Source: Acidimicrobiia bacterium UBA5794 (GTDB taxonomy: Bacteria > Actinomycetota > Acidimicrobiia > Spongiisociales > UBA5794). Taken from it: a stretch of 64,000 nt of DNA. A program made the translations under genes and the position numbers. Shown here one piece after another: positions 32,527 to 41,778 of this stretch. The notes beneath the pieces are model-generated. The model searched no databases. It was given only the letters and a program-made list of their open reading frames with translations, and had not been told where the DNA came from. Each line of letters begins with the position of its first letter. Position 1 is the first letter of the stretch. The stretch spans positions 1 through 64,000 of the forward strand of contig DIDS01000009.1 of the NCBI GenBank assembly GCA_002418265.1. Reading direction: 5' to 3'.

Positions 32527-33741
32527 ATGACGATCGACATTGGACAGGTGAGGGCTGGGTTTCCGGCATTGCAGCGCCAGGTGGGCGGCAGGACCGCGGC
32601 GTACCTCGATGGGCCAGGGGGAACGCAGGTGCATGAGTCGGTGATTGCGGCGATGAATGGGTTCATGGAGCGTGGCGGGGCCAACGTCCACGGACCGTTC
32701 GTCACGTCGGCCGAGACCGAGGCCGTCGTTGAGGGGGCAAGAGCGGCTGTTGCGGATCTGTTCGGATCGGATCCAGACGAGGTCGTGTTTGGACAGAACA
32801 TGACGTCGCTCACCTATGCGATGTCGCGTGCGTTGGCCCGAACCTGGGGACGGGACGCAAACATCGTTGTTACGAGACTCGAACACGATGCCAACGTGGC
32901 GACGTGGCTCCAGGCTGCTGCGTCCGTTGGTGTGGAGGTCCGCTTCGCCGATTTCGATCCGGCAGACGGATGCAGCCTCGATCTGACATCACTTGCCGCT
33001 GCCCTGGACGAGAACACGGCCCTTGTCGCCTTCACTCACGCATCAAACGCCACGGGAACGATCACACCCGTCAAACGGATCGTCGACATGGCGCACGCGG
33101 CAGGTGCCCTGACGTATGTCGACGCCGTTCATCATGCGCCCCACGGAATCATCGATGTGGGGGAATCGGGGACAGATTTTCTCGCATGCTCGGCGTACAA
33201 GTGGTTCGGCCCACATGTTGGGGTCGTGTACGGACGGCGAGAGCTGCTCGCATCGGTGACGCCTTTCAAGCTGCGACCCTCCCCCGACACCTCCCCCGAT
33301 CGTTGGGAGACCGGAACGCAGTCGTTCGAGTCGCTCGCCGGGGTCACTGCGGCGGTCGACTACATCGCCTCGCACGGGACTGGCGCAACGCGGCGGGACC
33401 AACTCGTTGATGCTTTTGCCACGATCGGCGAGTACGAGACGACGATTTCGGACCGGTTTCTCGCCGGTCTTGCCGAGATGCCTTCGGTGACGCTTTACGG
33501 CAAGCCAGAAACACGGGAACGCACCCCGACGTTTGCCATCGACCTCGACGGGGTTGAACCCGGCTTTGTTGCTGAACGCCTCGGCGAGCAAGGCATCTTT
33601 GTCTGGTCTGGCAACTACTACGCCTATGAGGTCATGCAACGCCTCGGAAAACCCGACGGCCTCGTGCGCATCGGCTTCATTCACTACAACACCCTCGAAG
33701 AGGTGGATCGAACCCTCGCCGCAATCGAGGCGTTGACCTGA
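32527..33741 (+). CDS. Cysteine desulfurase-like class V aminotransferase
   Basis: 404 residues, PLP-dependent. The PLP lysine is Lys225 in CSAYKWFGPHVGV. The N-terminal family signature is AAYLDGPGGTQVHESVIAAM near residue 24, and TYVDAVHHAPHGIIDVGE near residue 198 holds the Asp that contacts PLP. This is the TIGR01976-like 'cysteine desulfurase-like' branch, whose members do not always work on cysteine. No Fe-S assembly genes lie nearby. Alternative: another PLP lyase. Confidence 0.85.
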   Translation: MTIDIGQVRAGFPALQRQVGGRTAAYLDGPGGTQVHESVIAAMNGFMERGGANVHGPFVTSAETEAVVEGARAAVADLFGSDPDEVVFGQNMTSLTYAMSRALARTWGRDANIVVTRLEHDANVATWLQAAASVGVEVRFADFDPADGCSLDLTSLAAALDENTALVAFTHASNATGTITPVKRIVDMAHAAGALTYVDAVHHAPHGIIDVGESGTDFLACSAYKWFGPHVGVVYGRRELLASVTPFKLRPSPDTSPDRWETGTQSFESLAGVTAAVDYIASHGTGATRRDQLVDAFATIGEYETTISDRFLAGLAEMPSVTLYGKPETRERTPTFAIDLDGVEPGFVAERLGEQGIFVWSGNYYAYEVMQRLGKPDGLVRIGFIHYNTLEEVDRTLAAIEALT

Positions 33742-33806
33742 TCGCGGCCGCTTCCCCGATCACGTAACTTCGCTAGCGTCTGACCAATCCCATCGGAAGG
33801 AATCAC

Positions 33807-34121
33807 ATGTTTCTCGTACGCCGCATCTACGACGTTGAACCCGGCAAGGCCCGGCAGGCTGCCACCATCATTGACAAGATCGGGAAGGCATACGAGGAGG
33901 CCGGAACTCGTTCGGCGAGCCGCGTCTACTTCAATTCGGGTACCACGCCAGGCGACAAGAACACCGTCGTCATGGAATGGACCGACGAGACGCTTGAGAC
34001 GACGTACCGCACGGACCGAGTCAGAGTCGATACCGGCAGCCTGTCGGACGAGCTCAGTGAGATTTCGCTGGGATCCCGCATCGAGTTTTGGGAACTGATC
34101 ACCGAAGAGAAGTACATCTAG
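33807..34121 (+). CDS. Small conserved hypothetical protein
   Basis: 104 residues. ATG at 33807 after GGAAGGAATCAC. The pattern, beta-alpha with VRRIYDVEPGKARQAATIID at the start and VVMEWTDETLETTYRTDRV in the middle, fits a small dimeric alpha-beta barrel like those of the NIPSNAP/ABM type. No catalytic residues identified. Function unknown. Confidence 0.65.
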   Translation: MFLVRRIYDVEPGKARQAATIIDKIGKAYEEAGTRSASRVYFNSGTTPGDKNTVVMEWTDETLETTYRTDRVRVDTGSLSDELSEISLGSRIEFWELITEEKYI

Positions 34122-34220
34122 TTCCGTCACAACGTCACGACAGCCGAGGAATGACCACGCTCTAAAGCGGTCTGGTTCGTACAATCCCTAAACCGCACAG
34201 GTAATCGGTCAGGGAGAGTC

Positions 34221-35996
34221 GTGCGACGCTACATCATTGCCGCCGCAATCGCCTTGCCGCTGATCGTCGCGCTCGTCGTCGTCGGTATGTATGCCTATGA
34301 CGAGATCGCAACCGACGACCAGATAAGTCACGGTGTGTCCGCAGCAGGAGTCGACATTTCGCGCATGTCGCGCGATCAGGCCGAAGCCGCCGTTGCCGCC
34401 TACGAAGCAAATCTCGCCTCACAACCGGTCGAGGTCGTCGTTGAGGGACAGACCCTCACCGTGGATCCAATGGTGATTGGGTTTGATGTCGACGAGGCCG
34501 ATGTCGTCGACCAGGCAATGCGCGTTCGTCGCGCATCCAACGGTTTCAGCAACTTCGCCAAGTGGATTGGGACCCGCATCGGCGGGGTAACCGACATCTC
34601 CGTTGTCGGGACGATCGACTACGAAGCTCTCGACGCGATTCTTACGGAGTGGGATCTCACGGTCATCGATGAACCCGCCCAAGACGGTGCGGTCGTCGTC
34701 GTAAACGGTGTCCCGACGGCCGAATATCCACAGGCAGGGATACGGATCGACCATGATGCTGCCGCCGATCTGATCCTTACAGCGATCTCAACGGGCAGCG
34801 ACGAAGCAATAGTGCTTCCCCTCGTCGAGATCGAGCCCCGCGTCAACGACGCAGATGTTGACCAGGCAGTTGCCCTCGCCAAAGATCTGGTGTCAGACCG
34901 CATCGTTCTTCGTCCGACTGGCCAAACGACACCTCTCGTTTTCAGTGCCGCGGGTCTCACCACCGCTTTACGAAGCGAGATCGTCACGCATTCACCTGCA
35001 ACCGTCGTCCCATACCTCGATGAGGACGTCATCAAAGCAATCGCACGCACACAGAGTCCAGCATTCGAGGTTCCTCCGGTGGATGCTTCGTTCCGCTTCG
35101 ATCCCGAAACCAAGGAAATCAGCGTGGTTCCTTCGCGAGTCGGCCGCACGATCGACATTGATGCCATTGCCTCTGTGGTCTCGGAAGCTGCTCACGGAAC
35201 CCGGTCGGGAACCATTCCGATGATCGACGGAGCACAGCCTTCACTCACGACGGAGATGGCAGAAGCGATGGGACCATTCGGGGAGGTGTCAACGTTCACG
35301 ACGTATCACCCATGCTGTGAAAACCGTGTGGTCAACATTCAGCTTCTTGCTGATGAGATCAACGGACATTGGGTGATGCCAGGAGAGATCTTCTCGATCA
35401 ATGACACGGCAGGGAAACGAACCACAGCGGAGGGTTATCGGCGAGCTGGAGCGATCATCGGCGGCGAAGTCGTGTGCTGTGACAACCCGGCAAACGTCGG
35501 TGGTGGCACGAGCCAGTTTGCGACGACCTTCTACAACGCGGTGTTCTTTGGCTGCTACGAGGACGTGTTCCATCAGCCACACAGCCTGTACTTCTCCCGG
35601 TACCCCTATGTGCGGGAAGCAACGCTCGGGTTCCCAGCTCCCGACGTCAAGTTCCGAAACGATTCGGACTCCGTCGTCTACATCGAAACGAGCTACACAC
35701 CATCATCGATCACGGTCACCTTCTACGGAAACAACGGAGGCAGGACATGTGAATCCCAGCGGAACGGCAACACCATCACCCGTGTCATGACCCACCCGGA
35801 TGGCTCGGTGACGACGCAGAGCTGGACCTGGAACTACCGCAGCAAGAAGAAGACCACCACCACGACCACGGCACCCCCATCGAGCTCGACGACAACGACG
35901 GTTCCACCGTCATCATCAACAACAACGCTCCCGCCGTCATCAACAACCACCGCTCCCCCATCGCCGTCATCAACAACCACCACGGCAGCCCCGTAA
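34221..35996 (+). CDS. VanW-family cell-wall protein with PG-binding domains
   Basis: 591 residues from GTG after AGGGAGAG. A signal anchor (IIAAAIALPLIVALVVVGMY) is followed by two PG_binding_4-type domains (about residues 60-180 and 205-330). The VanW domain covers about 350-500 (VSTFTTYHPCCENRVVNIQL, then GGGTSQFATTFYNAVFFGCY). The last 50 residues are a Thr/Ser/Pro tail like a wall spacer. VanW is linked to glycopeptide resistance clusters but also occurs alone in actinobacteria, as here, and its action is unknown. Confidence 0.9.
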   Translation: MRRYIIAAAIALPLIVALVVVGMYAYDEIATDDQISHGVSAAGVDISRMSRDQAEAAVAAYEANLASQPVEVVVEGQTLTVDPMVIGFDVDEADVVDQAMRVRRASNGFSNFAKWIGTRIGGVTDISVVGTIDYEALDAILTEWDLTVIDEPAQDGAVVVVNGVPTAEYPQAGIRIDHDAAADLILTAISTGSDEAIVLPLVEIEPRVNDADVDQAVALAKDLVSDRIVLRPTGQTTPLVFSAAGLTTALRSEIVTHSPATVVPYLDEDVIKAIARTQSPAFEVPPVDASFRFDPETKEISVVPSRVGRTIDIDAIASVVSEAAHGTRSGTIPMIDGAQPSLTTEMAEAMGPFGEVSTFTTYHPCCENRVVNIQLLADEINGHWVMPGEIFSINDTAGKRTTAEGYRRAGAIIGGEVVCCDNPANVGGGTSQFATTFYNAVFFGCYEDVFHQPHSLYFSRYPYVREATLGFPAPDVKFRNDSDSVVYIETSYTPSSITVTFYGNNGGRTCESQRNGNTITRVMTHPDGSVTTQSWTWNYRSKKKTTTTTTAPPSSSTTTTVPPSSSTTTLPPSSTTTAPPSPSSTTTTAAP

Positions 35997-36004
35997 CTTG
36001 ACTT

Positions 36005-36050
36005 CGGTCATCGGTCATCGGACATCGGACATCGGTCATCGGTCATCGGT
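36005..36050. repeat. Heptamer tandem repeat, six units of CGG(T/A)CAT
   Basis: CGGTCAT, CGGTCAT, CGGACAT, CGGACAT, CGGTCAT, CGGTCAT and a partial unit in the 66-bp gap between the VanW and tryptophanase genes. Same 7-bp period as the other repeats but a different motif. It sits close enough upstream of tnaA to affect its promoter. Confidence 0.75.
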
Positions 36051-36062
36051 AGTCTTTCCCCC

Positions 36063-37445
36063 ATGGAATCACACACGATCATCGAGCCGTTTCGGATCCA
36101 CACGGTCCAGGCAATTGACCTCCCAACCGCCGAGCAACGCGAAGCAGCCCTGATCCGGTCGGGCTACAACCTGTTCGGGCTCCACGCCGATGAGGTCATC
36201 ATCGACCTCCTGACCGACTCGGGCACTGGCGCGATGTCGGCGGACCAGTGGGCCGGGATGATGCGAGGCGACGAGTCCTATGCAGGAAGCCGTTCCTTCT
36301 TCAAGTTCGAGTCAGCCGTCAAGGGCATCACGGGCTTTGAGCATGTCATCCCGACACACCAGGGCAGAGCTGCCGAAAAGATCCTGTTCTCCGTTGCGGT
36401 CTCGGAGGGAGATGTCGTTCCGAACAACACCCACTTCGACACGACCCGCGCCAACGTTGAGTACCAGGGTGCTGAGGCCCGCGATCTCGTGATCGCCGAA
36501 GGGCACGATCCGTCGGCAATACTGCCGTTCAAAGGCAACATGGACGTTGCTGCGCTTCGTGCCACGATCAACGACGTCGGTGTGGACCGCATCCCGATGG
36601 TGATGATCACCATCACCAACAACTCGGGTGGCGGACAGCCTGTTTCGATGGCGAACGTGCGTGCCGTACGTGAGGTGTGCGACGAGTTTGGCCTTCCCCT
36701 CATCTTCGATGCATGCCGATTTGCCGAGAACGCGTGGTTCATCAAGCTGCGCGAAGACGGATATGCCGACAAGACACCGAAAGAAATTGCCCAGGAGATG
36801 TTCTCCTACGGCGACGGAGCGACCATGTCGGCCAAAAAGGACGGGCTGGCAAACATCGGCGGTTTCCTTGCGCTCAACAACAACGAGTGGGCGGTGAATG
36901 CCCGCAACCTCCTGATCCTCACCGAGGGCTTCCCCACGTATGGGGGTCTGGCTGGTTACGACCTCGAAGCCATAGCCGTTGGGCTTGAGGAGGTGCTCGA
37001 CGAGAACTATCTGCGATATCGGATTCGTTCCACTGAGTATCTTGCTGACAAGGTGAATGAAGCCGGTGTGCCGATTGTCCTCCCTGCTGGCGGGCATGCC
37101 GTGTACATCGACGCTGCGTCGCTGCTCCCCCACATCCCTTCGCACCAATACCCGGCGCAGTCCCTTGCCATCGAGCTGTACCGCACCGGTGGCGTACGGG
37201 GCGTCGAGATCGGCACGGTGATGTTCGGAAAGGTGAATCCCAACGGGCCAGATGCACCAGCCGCCATGGAGCTTGTGCGCCTTGCGATTCCGAGAAGGAT
37301 GTACACCCAGAGTCACATCGACTACACGGCGGAAGTCGTCATCGATGTCGCACATCGGGCAACGAGTCTGCACGGCTACCGGATCACCGAACAGGCGCCG
37401 TGGCTCCGCCACTTCACCTGCAGGTTCGAACCGATCAACGCGTAA
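36063..37445 (+). CDS. tnaA: Tryptophanase-like C-C/C-C beta-lyase
   Basis: 460 residues, PLP enzyme of the tryptophanase/tyrosine phenol-lyase family. The PLP lysine lies near residue 258 in TMSAKKDGLANIGG. YNLFGLHADEVIIDLLTDSG and THQGRAAEKILF are family marks. The C-terminus has GGVRGVEIGTVMFG and LRHFT, which match tryptophanase; tyrosine phenol-lyase normally has an Arg (ERG) at the EIG position. It should split tryptophan into indole, pyruvate and ammonia. No tnaB transporter or tnaC leader can be seen. Confidence 0.88.
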   Translation: MESHTIIEPFRIHTVQAIDLPTAEQREAALIRSGYNLFGLHADEVIIDLLTDSGTGAMSADQWAGMMRGDESYAGSRSFFKFESAVKGITGFEHVIPTHQGRAAEKILFSVAVSEGDVVPNNTHFDTTRANVEYQGAEARDLVIAEGHDPSAILPFKGNMDVAALRATINDVGVDRIPMVMITITNNSGGGQPVSMANVRAVREVCDEFGLPLIFDACRFAENAWFIKLREDGYADKTPKEIAQEMFSYGDGATMSAKKDGLANIGGFLALNNNEWAVNARNLLILTEGFPTYGGLAGYDLEAIAVGLEEVLDENYLRYRIRSTEYLADKVNEAGVPIVLPAGGHAVYIDAASLLPHIPSHQYPAQSLAIELYRTGGVRGVEIGTVMFGKVNPNGPDAPAAMELVRLAIPRRMYTQSHIDYTAEVVIDVAHRATSLHGYRITEQAPWLRHFTCRFEPINA

Positions 37446-37526
37446 CAACGACCGGCGACCGGCGGTTGGTGTCCCCAGGTCCGTGAAGCACCCTTACGAA
37501 AACCGCTCGACGCGAGCTGCTGACCA

Positions 37527-38264
37527 TCAGCCTGTGAGGTCATTCCTCAGATAGTTGAAGAGGGTCTCAAAAACGTCGGCAACGGCGGTGACATCGCTGA
37601 CCCGATGGTTGGCAAACGTGTCACCGCCACCGACCTTGATGCCGACGTCATGCGAGCTGAGTGTTGTGAACACTGACTCGTCGGTCGCATCGTCGCCGAT
37701 GAAGAGGACGGCGGCAGCTCCTGTGGACATGCGGAGGTCGGTAACGGCCGATCCTTTGTCGCCCTTGCCAAGAACTGCTTCAACAACCTTCTTGCCCCCG
37801 ATGACCCTCGCACCCGCGGCGTTTGCCAATCGCCGAGCCGCCACCTCGGCAGCATCCGGATCGTCCGCATGGCGATAGTGGAACGCAGCACCGGTCGGTT
37901 TCGCCTCGACCTCGGTGCCCGAGAATTCGGCTGACAGCTTGGTCAAGCCCTCGATGAGGTGATCGATGGTCTCGGAATGATCGTCTGATCCAAGCGACGA
38001 ACCGTGATTTCCGACAAGGATCACATCGGGTTGTGAGCCGACAAATGCCTCAAGCGCATCGATCGATCGGCCCGAGACGATGGCGATGTGGACCCCTTCG
38101 CAACTCCCCAGACGCAGGAAACTGTCCAGCGCTCTTGGATCGGGGACCGCTGATGCCGGGTCGTCCACGATTGGTGCCAATGTCCCGTCGTAGTCGGACG
38201 CGATCAGCAGCGGTGTGAACGACGTCAGATCCGACAGCGCACGGTCAAGCGTTGATTCGATCAC
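37527..38264 (-). CDS. otsB: Trehalose-6-phosphate phosphatase
   Basis: 245 residues. GTG start at 38264 overlaps the otsA stop (GTGA), with GAAGGAC just before it; the frame is open a little further but into otsA. HAD motif I SDYDGTLAP is present with Asp24 as nucleophile and Asp26, and motif IV is GDDATDESVF. It removes phosphate from trehalose-6-phosphate to give trehalose, a protectant against drying and osmotic stress. Confidence 0.93.
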   Translation of the reverse strand: MIESTLDRALSDLTSFTPLLIASDYDGTLAPIVDDPASAVPDPRALDSFLRLGSCEGVHIAIVSGRSIDALEAFVGSQPDVILVGNHGSSLGSDDHSETIDHLIEGLTKLSAEFSGTEVEAKPTGAAFHYRHADDPDAAEVAARRLANAAGARVIGGKKVVEAVLGKGDKGSAVTDLRMSTGAAAVLFIGDDATDESVFTTLSSHDVGIKVGGGDTFANHRVSDVTAVADVFETLFNYLRNDLTG

Positions 38265-39646
38265 GTGTCCTTCAGCATCGACAGACAGTCGTCTGCCCAC
38301 TGAAACACGTCAGACCGGTTGATGGTCTTGCGGAGTCTGCGCATTCGTCTTCGTTGTTCGTCCTTGGGCATGGATGCCGCCTGTTCGATGGAGTCGGCAA
38401 CGGCGTCGACGTCGTAGGGGTTGACAATCAGGGCTGATCTGAGCTCCTCGGCCGCACCGGCGAACTCGCTCAGGATCAGAACACCATCCTCGTTGGTTCG
38501 CGACGCTGCGTACTCCTTGGCAACCAGATTCATGCCGTCACGGAGGGGAGTGACCAACATGATGTCAGCTGCCACGTAGTAGGCCACGAGCTCCTCGAAC
38601 GGAAGCGATCGATACAGATACGAAATGGGAACCCGCCCGAGTTCACCATATTCCCCGTTGATCCGACTGATACTCTGCTCGATGTCAAGTCGCAGCTCCT
38701 GGTAGGCCGGTACCTGTTCGCGGCTCGGTACAGCCAGCTGCACGAACGCATATTGCTCGACCTTGTCGGGAGAGCGATCGAGCAACGAAGAGAACGCCTT
38801 GAGCCGAGCATCGATGCCTTTGGTGTAATCGAGGCGATCGATGCCGAGGATCACGTGGTCTGGATTTCCGAGCTCCTCTCGGACCTCGCGGGCACGTTCT
38901 TGGATCTCTGGCGACCGGGCCAGTCGCTCAAAGTCTGTGGTGTCGATCGCGATTGGGGCTGGCTGAAGCTGAATCGTGCGACCACCCCAATCGAGCTCCC
39001 GTCTCCCCACTGCCCTGGCACCGCCAATGCGGGTTGCCGCTCGTCGAAAGTTGTCTGCGCCCTGTTTGGTTTGAAACGCAAGTACATCGGCACCGAGGAG
39101 ACCCTGAAGAATCTGTTGACGCCACGGGAGTCTTGCAAAGATTTCAATCGGCGGGAACGGGATGTGGAGGTAGAAACCGATGGTCATTGCAGGCCGCATT
39201 TCACGCAGCATCGCGGGCACGAGCTGAAGCTGATAGTCCTGGACCCACGCAATGTCGCCCGGTTCGGAGATCTCGGCCGTCGCCTGCGCGTACTTGCGAT
39301 TGACATCCTGGTAGGGACCCCACCAGTGCCGATGGAACTCTGCTGGCACGATGCCATCGTGATACAGGGGCCACAAGGTGCCGTTGCAGAACCCGAAGTA
39401 AAACTCATCCACATCGGACTGTGTCAGTGCGACCGGTCGTTGAAGGATTCCATCGTGCTCGAACGGCGGTGTGTCGAAATCTGGTATCCCCGACCAGCCG
39501 ACCCAGGCCCCCGAGACATTCTGAAGCACCGGAACCAGGGCGCGGACGAGCCCACCCGGGCTCGTCACCCAACCCTCGTCTTCGCGCGCAACCGGAAGTC
39601 GATTCGCCACGACGATGATTCGTTGAACATCTGTTGCTCTCGTCAC
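38261..39646 (-). CDS. otsA: Trehalose-6-phosphate synthase
   Basis: 461 residues, GT20 glycosyltransferase of normal length. Family marks are IIVVANRLPVAREDEGWVTS at the start, WVQDYQLQLVPAMLREMRP near residue 133, GIDRLDYTKGIDARLKAFSS near 267, and LVTPLRDGMNLVAKEYAASR near 363. It joins UDP-glucose (or ADP/GDP-glucose) to glucose-6-phosphate. First gene of an otsA-otsB unit; the two overlap. Confidence 0.96.
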   Translation of the reverse strand: MTRATDVQRIIVVANRLPVAREDEGWVTSPGGLVRALVPVLQNVSGAWVGWSGIPDFDTPPFEHDGILQRPVALTQSDVDEFYFGFCNGTLWPLYHDGIVPAEFHRHWWGPYQDVNRKYAQATAEISEPGDIAWVQDYQLQLVPAMLREMRPAMTIGFYLHIPFPPIEIFARLPWRQQILQGLLGADVLAFQTKQGADNFRRAATRIGGARAVGRRELDWGGRTIQLQPAPIAIDTTDFERLARSPEIQERAREVREELGNPDHVILGIDRLDYTKGIDARLKAFSSLLDRSPDKVEQYAFVQLAVPSREQVPAYQELRLDIEQSISRINGEYGELGRVPISYLYRSLPFEELVAYYVAADIMLVTPLRDGMNLVAKEYAASRTNEDGVLILSEFAGAAEELRSALIVNPYDVDAVADSIEQAASMPKDEQRRRMRRLRKTINRSDVFQWADDCLSMLKDT

Positions 39647-39691
39647 CCGTTGACCATACCCGGCCGTCGGACAATCATCAGAGCTGATCCT

Positions 39692-40864
39692 TCATCGCCC
39701 CGGAGACACGTTCATGATGACAAGGTCTGAGACGACCTGGCCAAGCGTGACAGCCGCGACCAAGATCACGAGAAGGGTCGGCCCAAAACCCTCGAACAAT
39801 CCAACCACTGCGACCGCGGCGACACCAACCAGTCGCCCTCTGATGATGGCTCCTCGTACGTGATCGCCTTCAGCGCGACGGGATGCCTCAAGGATGAGTG
39901 CCATCGAAAAGAGAGCGACCCCGATGGCACCGATGAGGAGCCATCGCTCAGAATCATGCCAAGCCTCTGGGTGGGCGGAGGCGACAATGGCCTGCTCGAC
40001 ACCGACACCGGCCACGGCAATCGAGGCGGCAAGGGGCACGTGCATGTAGATCCACACGGTCGGCCGCCAGTTCTTTTCATCGCCACGCCTTCTGACATTG
40101 AATCCGTCGAGATTGTCGAAGTAGATCCACCAGAGGCTCGTGGCGATGGCAACTCCGACAATCGCCGTGATCGTCGCGGTGATGTCCCAGTTCACATGGC
40201 CGAGTCCGACAATCGCCGCGGCAATCGATTCGCCGAGAACCAGGATCGTGAAGAGACCGAAACGCTCCGGCAGGTGCGAGACATCGAGGGGGACGCGAGC
40301 TTGCTCGCGTCGCACCATGTACGGGGTGGCAAGGTCAATCGCAAGAGCGATCGCCCACACCCAGAAACGGGCGGGTTCGGGTACAAAGATCGCCGCCACC
40401 CAGAACACGGCAGCGATCCCGAACCCCTTCAGGTATCCACGGCAGAGGGCCCGCGCCGATTCAACGTGCCGGTAGGCCCGTGCATAAAGTGCAAGGAGAA
40501 TCAACCTTGCAGCCGCGTATCCGATGGCGAAGGCGAGCGTTGACGCCGATTCACCCGTGGACAGCGAAGCCGCGATGACCACGATCGCCACGATCTGTGC
40601 CGCAGCGAAGTTGCGGTACACGAAGTCGTCCGTGTCAAACCGGTCTGCATAGAACGTGTGGCTCGCCCACAGCCACCACAACAGGAAGAAGTAGCCCGAA
40701 TACGAAATGATGCCTTCCCAGGACGAATCGTCGAGCAGCCGGCCGCCCAACACGGCGACGGCCGCCACGAAGACGAGGTCGTAGAAGAGCTCGAGCCATG
40801 TTGCGGATCGTTCGCTTTCGTCGAGCGTCCTGAGCCGCGGGGGTCGTATCGGCGCGAATCTCAC
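39692..40864 (-). CDS. LtrA (low temperature requirement A) family membrane protein
   Basis: 390 residues, about ten membrane segments. The opening ATWLELFYDLVFVAAVAVLG near residue 21 is the clear LtrA signature, as is FGLFTILVLGESIAAAIVGL near residue 202. GTG start at 40864 overlaps the stop of the metallo-hydrolase (GTGA), so they share a transcript. The function of LtrA is not known. Confidence 0.92.
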   Translation of the reverse strand: MRFAPIRPPRLRTLDESERSATWLELFYDLVFVAAVAVLGGRLLDDSSWEGIISYSGYFFLLWWLWASHTFYADRFDTDDFVYRNFAAAQIVAIVVIAASLSTGESASTLAFAIGYAAARLILLALYARAYRHVESARALCRGYLKGFGIAAVFWVAAIFVPEPARFWVWAIALAIDLATPYMVRREQARVPLDVSHLPERFGLFTILVLGESIAAAIVGLGHVNWDITATITAIVGVAIATSLWWIYFDNLDGFNVRRRGDEKNWRPTVWIYMHVPLAASIAVAGVGVEQAIVASAHPEAWHDSERWLLIGAIGVALFSMALILEASRRAEGDHVRGAIIRGRLVGVAAVAVVGLFEGFGPTLLVILVAAVTLGQVVSDLVIMNVSPGR

Positions 40865-41676
40865 AACGCAATCTCGAGGCCGGGCTCGGCACCGACCGTG
40901 TTGAGGAACGCGGAACGGGCCGCTTGGATCATGTCATCGACCGCAGTATCGCTGCGGGTTGGGTCGTGGCTCGTCAGGATGAGTTCGTCGGCCCCCATCC
41001 GCACCGCCATCGCGGTTGCGTTCTCCCACGTCGAATGCCCCCAACCGACGTGGCTCGCAGCTTCCTCCGGGAGATACTGGGCATCGTGAACAAGCACCTC
41101 GACACCGTCGATGGCCTCAGCCACGACATCGTCATAATCTGGACTCGATTCATGGTCGGTGACGATCGCAAGGCTCCGATTCGGGCCGTCGATGCGGTAC
41201 CCGACAGCACCTTGGGGATGCTGCACCGGGAACGCTGTGACCGTTATGGACCCAACGGTTGTTGGCCCATCAATGCCCTCGAACGCCACAGGCTCGGGTG
41301 CGTCCTGAAGTGCGACCGGGAACCACGGTGGTCGAATGGCGCCGGTCAGCATCTGCTCAGGATCATTCGGGCCAATGAACGTGAACAGGCATGCACCTGC
41401 CCACACCTCACCGAGCATTGATACTCCCTGGATGTGGTCCCAGTGGTAGTGGGTGAGGAACACGGGAATCGCTCCCGCAAGTTCAAGCCCGAAGGATCGA
41501 AACGCCATCAGTCCGGTGCCTGCATCGATGAAGGCACGAATCGCGAAACCCTCGACGATCGCGATGCACGTGGTTGACCCGCCGTACCGCATGTATTCGG
41601 GTCCCGATACGGGGATCGAGCCACGGGCGCCAAGGACGACGGCACGCAGACGTGGGACAGATTCTTGTGCTGACAC
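40861..41676 (-). CDS. MBL-fold metallo-hydrolase
   Basis: 271 residues from GTG at 41676; the frame is open much further upstream, but that part is opposite the response-regulator gene and has no MBL features. The zinc motif HYHWDH is at residues 76-81, preceded by the RNase Z-like GARGSIPVSG and GGSTTCIA. The later HDAQYLPEE and GHSTWENA parts carry further ligands. It resembles phosphodiesterase-type members (PDE/RNase Z-like). Substrate unknown, possibly a cyclic nucleotide. Confidence 0.87.
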   Translation of the reverse strand: MSAQESVPRLRAVVLGARGSIPVSGPEYMRYGGSTTCIAIVEGFAIRAFIDAGTGLMAFRSFGLELAGAIPVFLTHYHWDHIQGVSMLGEVWAGACLFTFIGPNDPEQMLTGAIRPPWFPVALQDAPEPVAFEGIDGPTTVGSITVTAFPVQHPQGAVGYRIDGPNRSLAIVTDHESSPDYDDVVAEAIDGVEVLVHDAQYLPEEAASHVGWGHSTWENATAMAVRMGADELILTSHDPTRSDTAVDDMIQAARSAFLNTVGAEPGLEIAL

Positions 41677-41778
41677 GAGCGCCAACCTAGTGGTTTCTGC
41701 ACGACGTTGTGGCCAAGCGAACGACGATATCGATCGGTAGGCTCGACCAGCAGCGCAGCGTGAACAACCGGAGGACAC

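Noticed and set aside
36005..36050. Heptamer array considered as a CRISPR or iteron origin
   Set aside because: Units are adjacent, without spacers, and only 46 bp long. No replication gene is nearby.
36312..37448. A 378-codon open frame opposite tryptophanase
   Set aside because: The plus strand encodes all conserved tryptophanase motifs. The antisense translation has no domain.
38753..39730. A 325-codon open frame opposite otsA
   Set aside because: Antisense shadow of the trehalose synthase. His/Asp-rich composition is a codon artefact.
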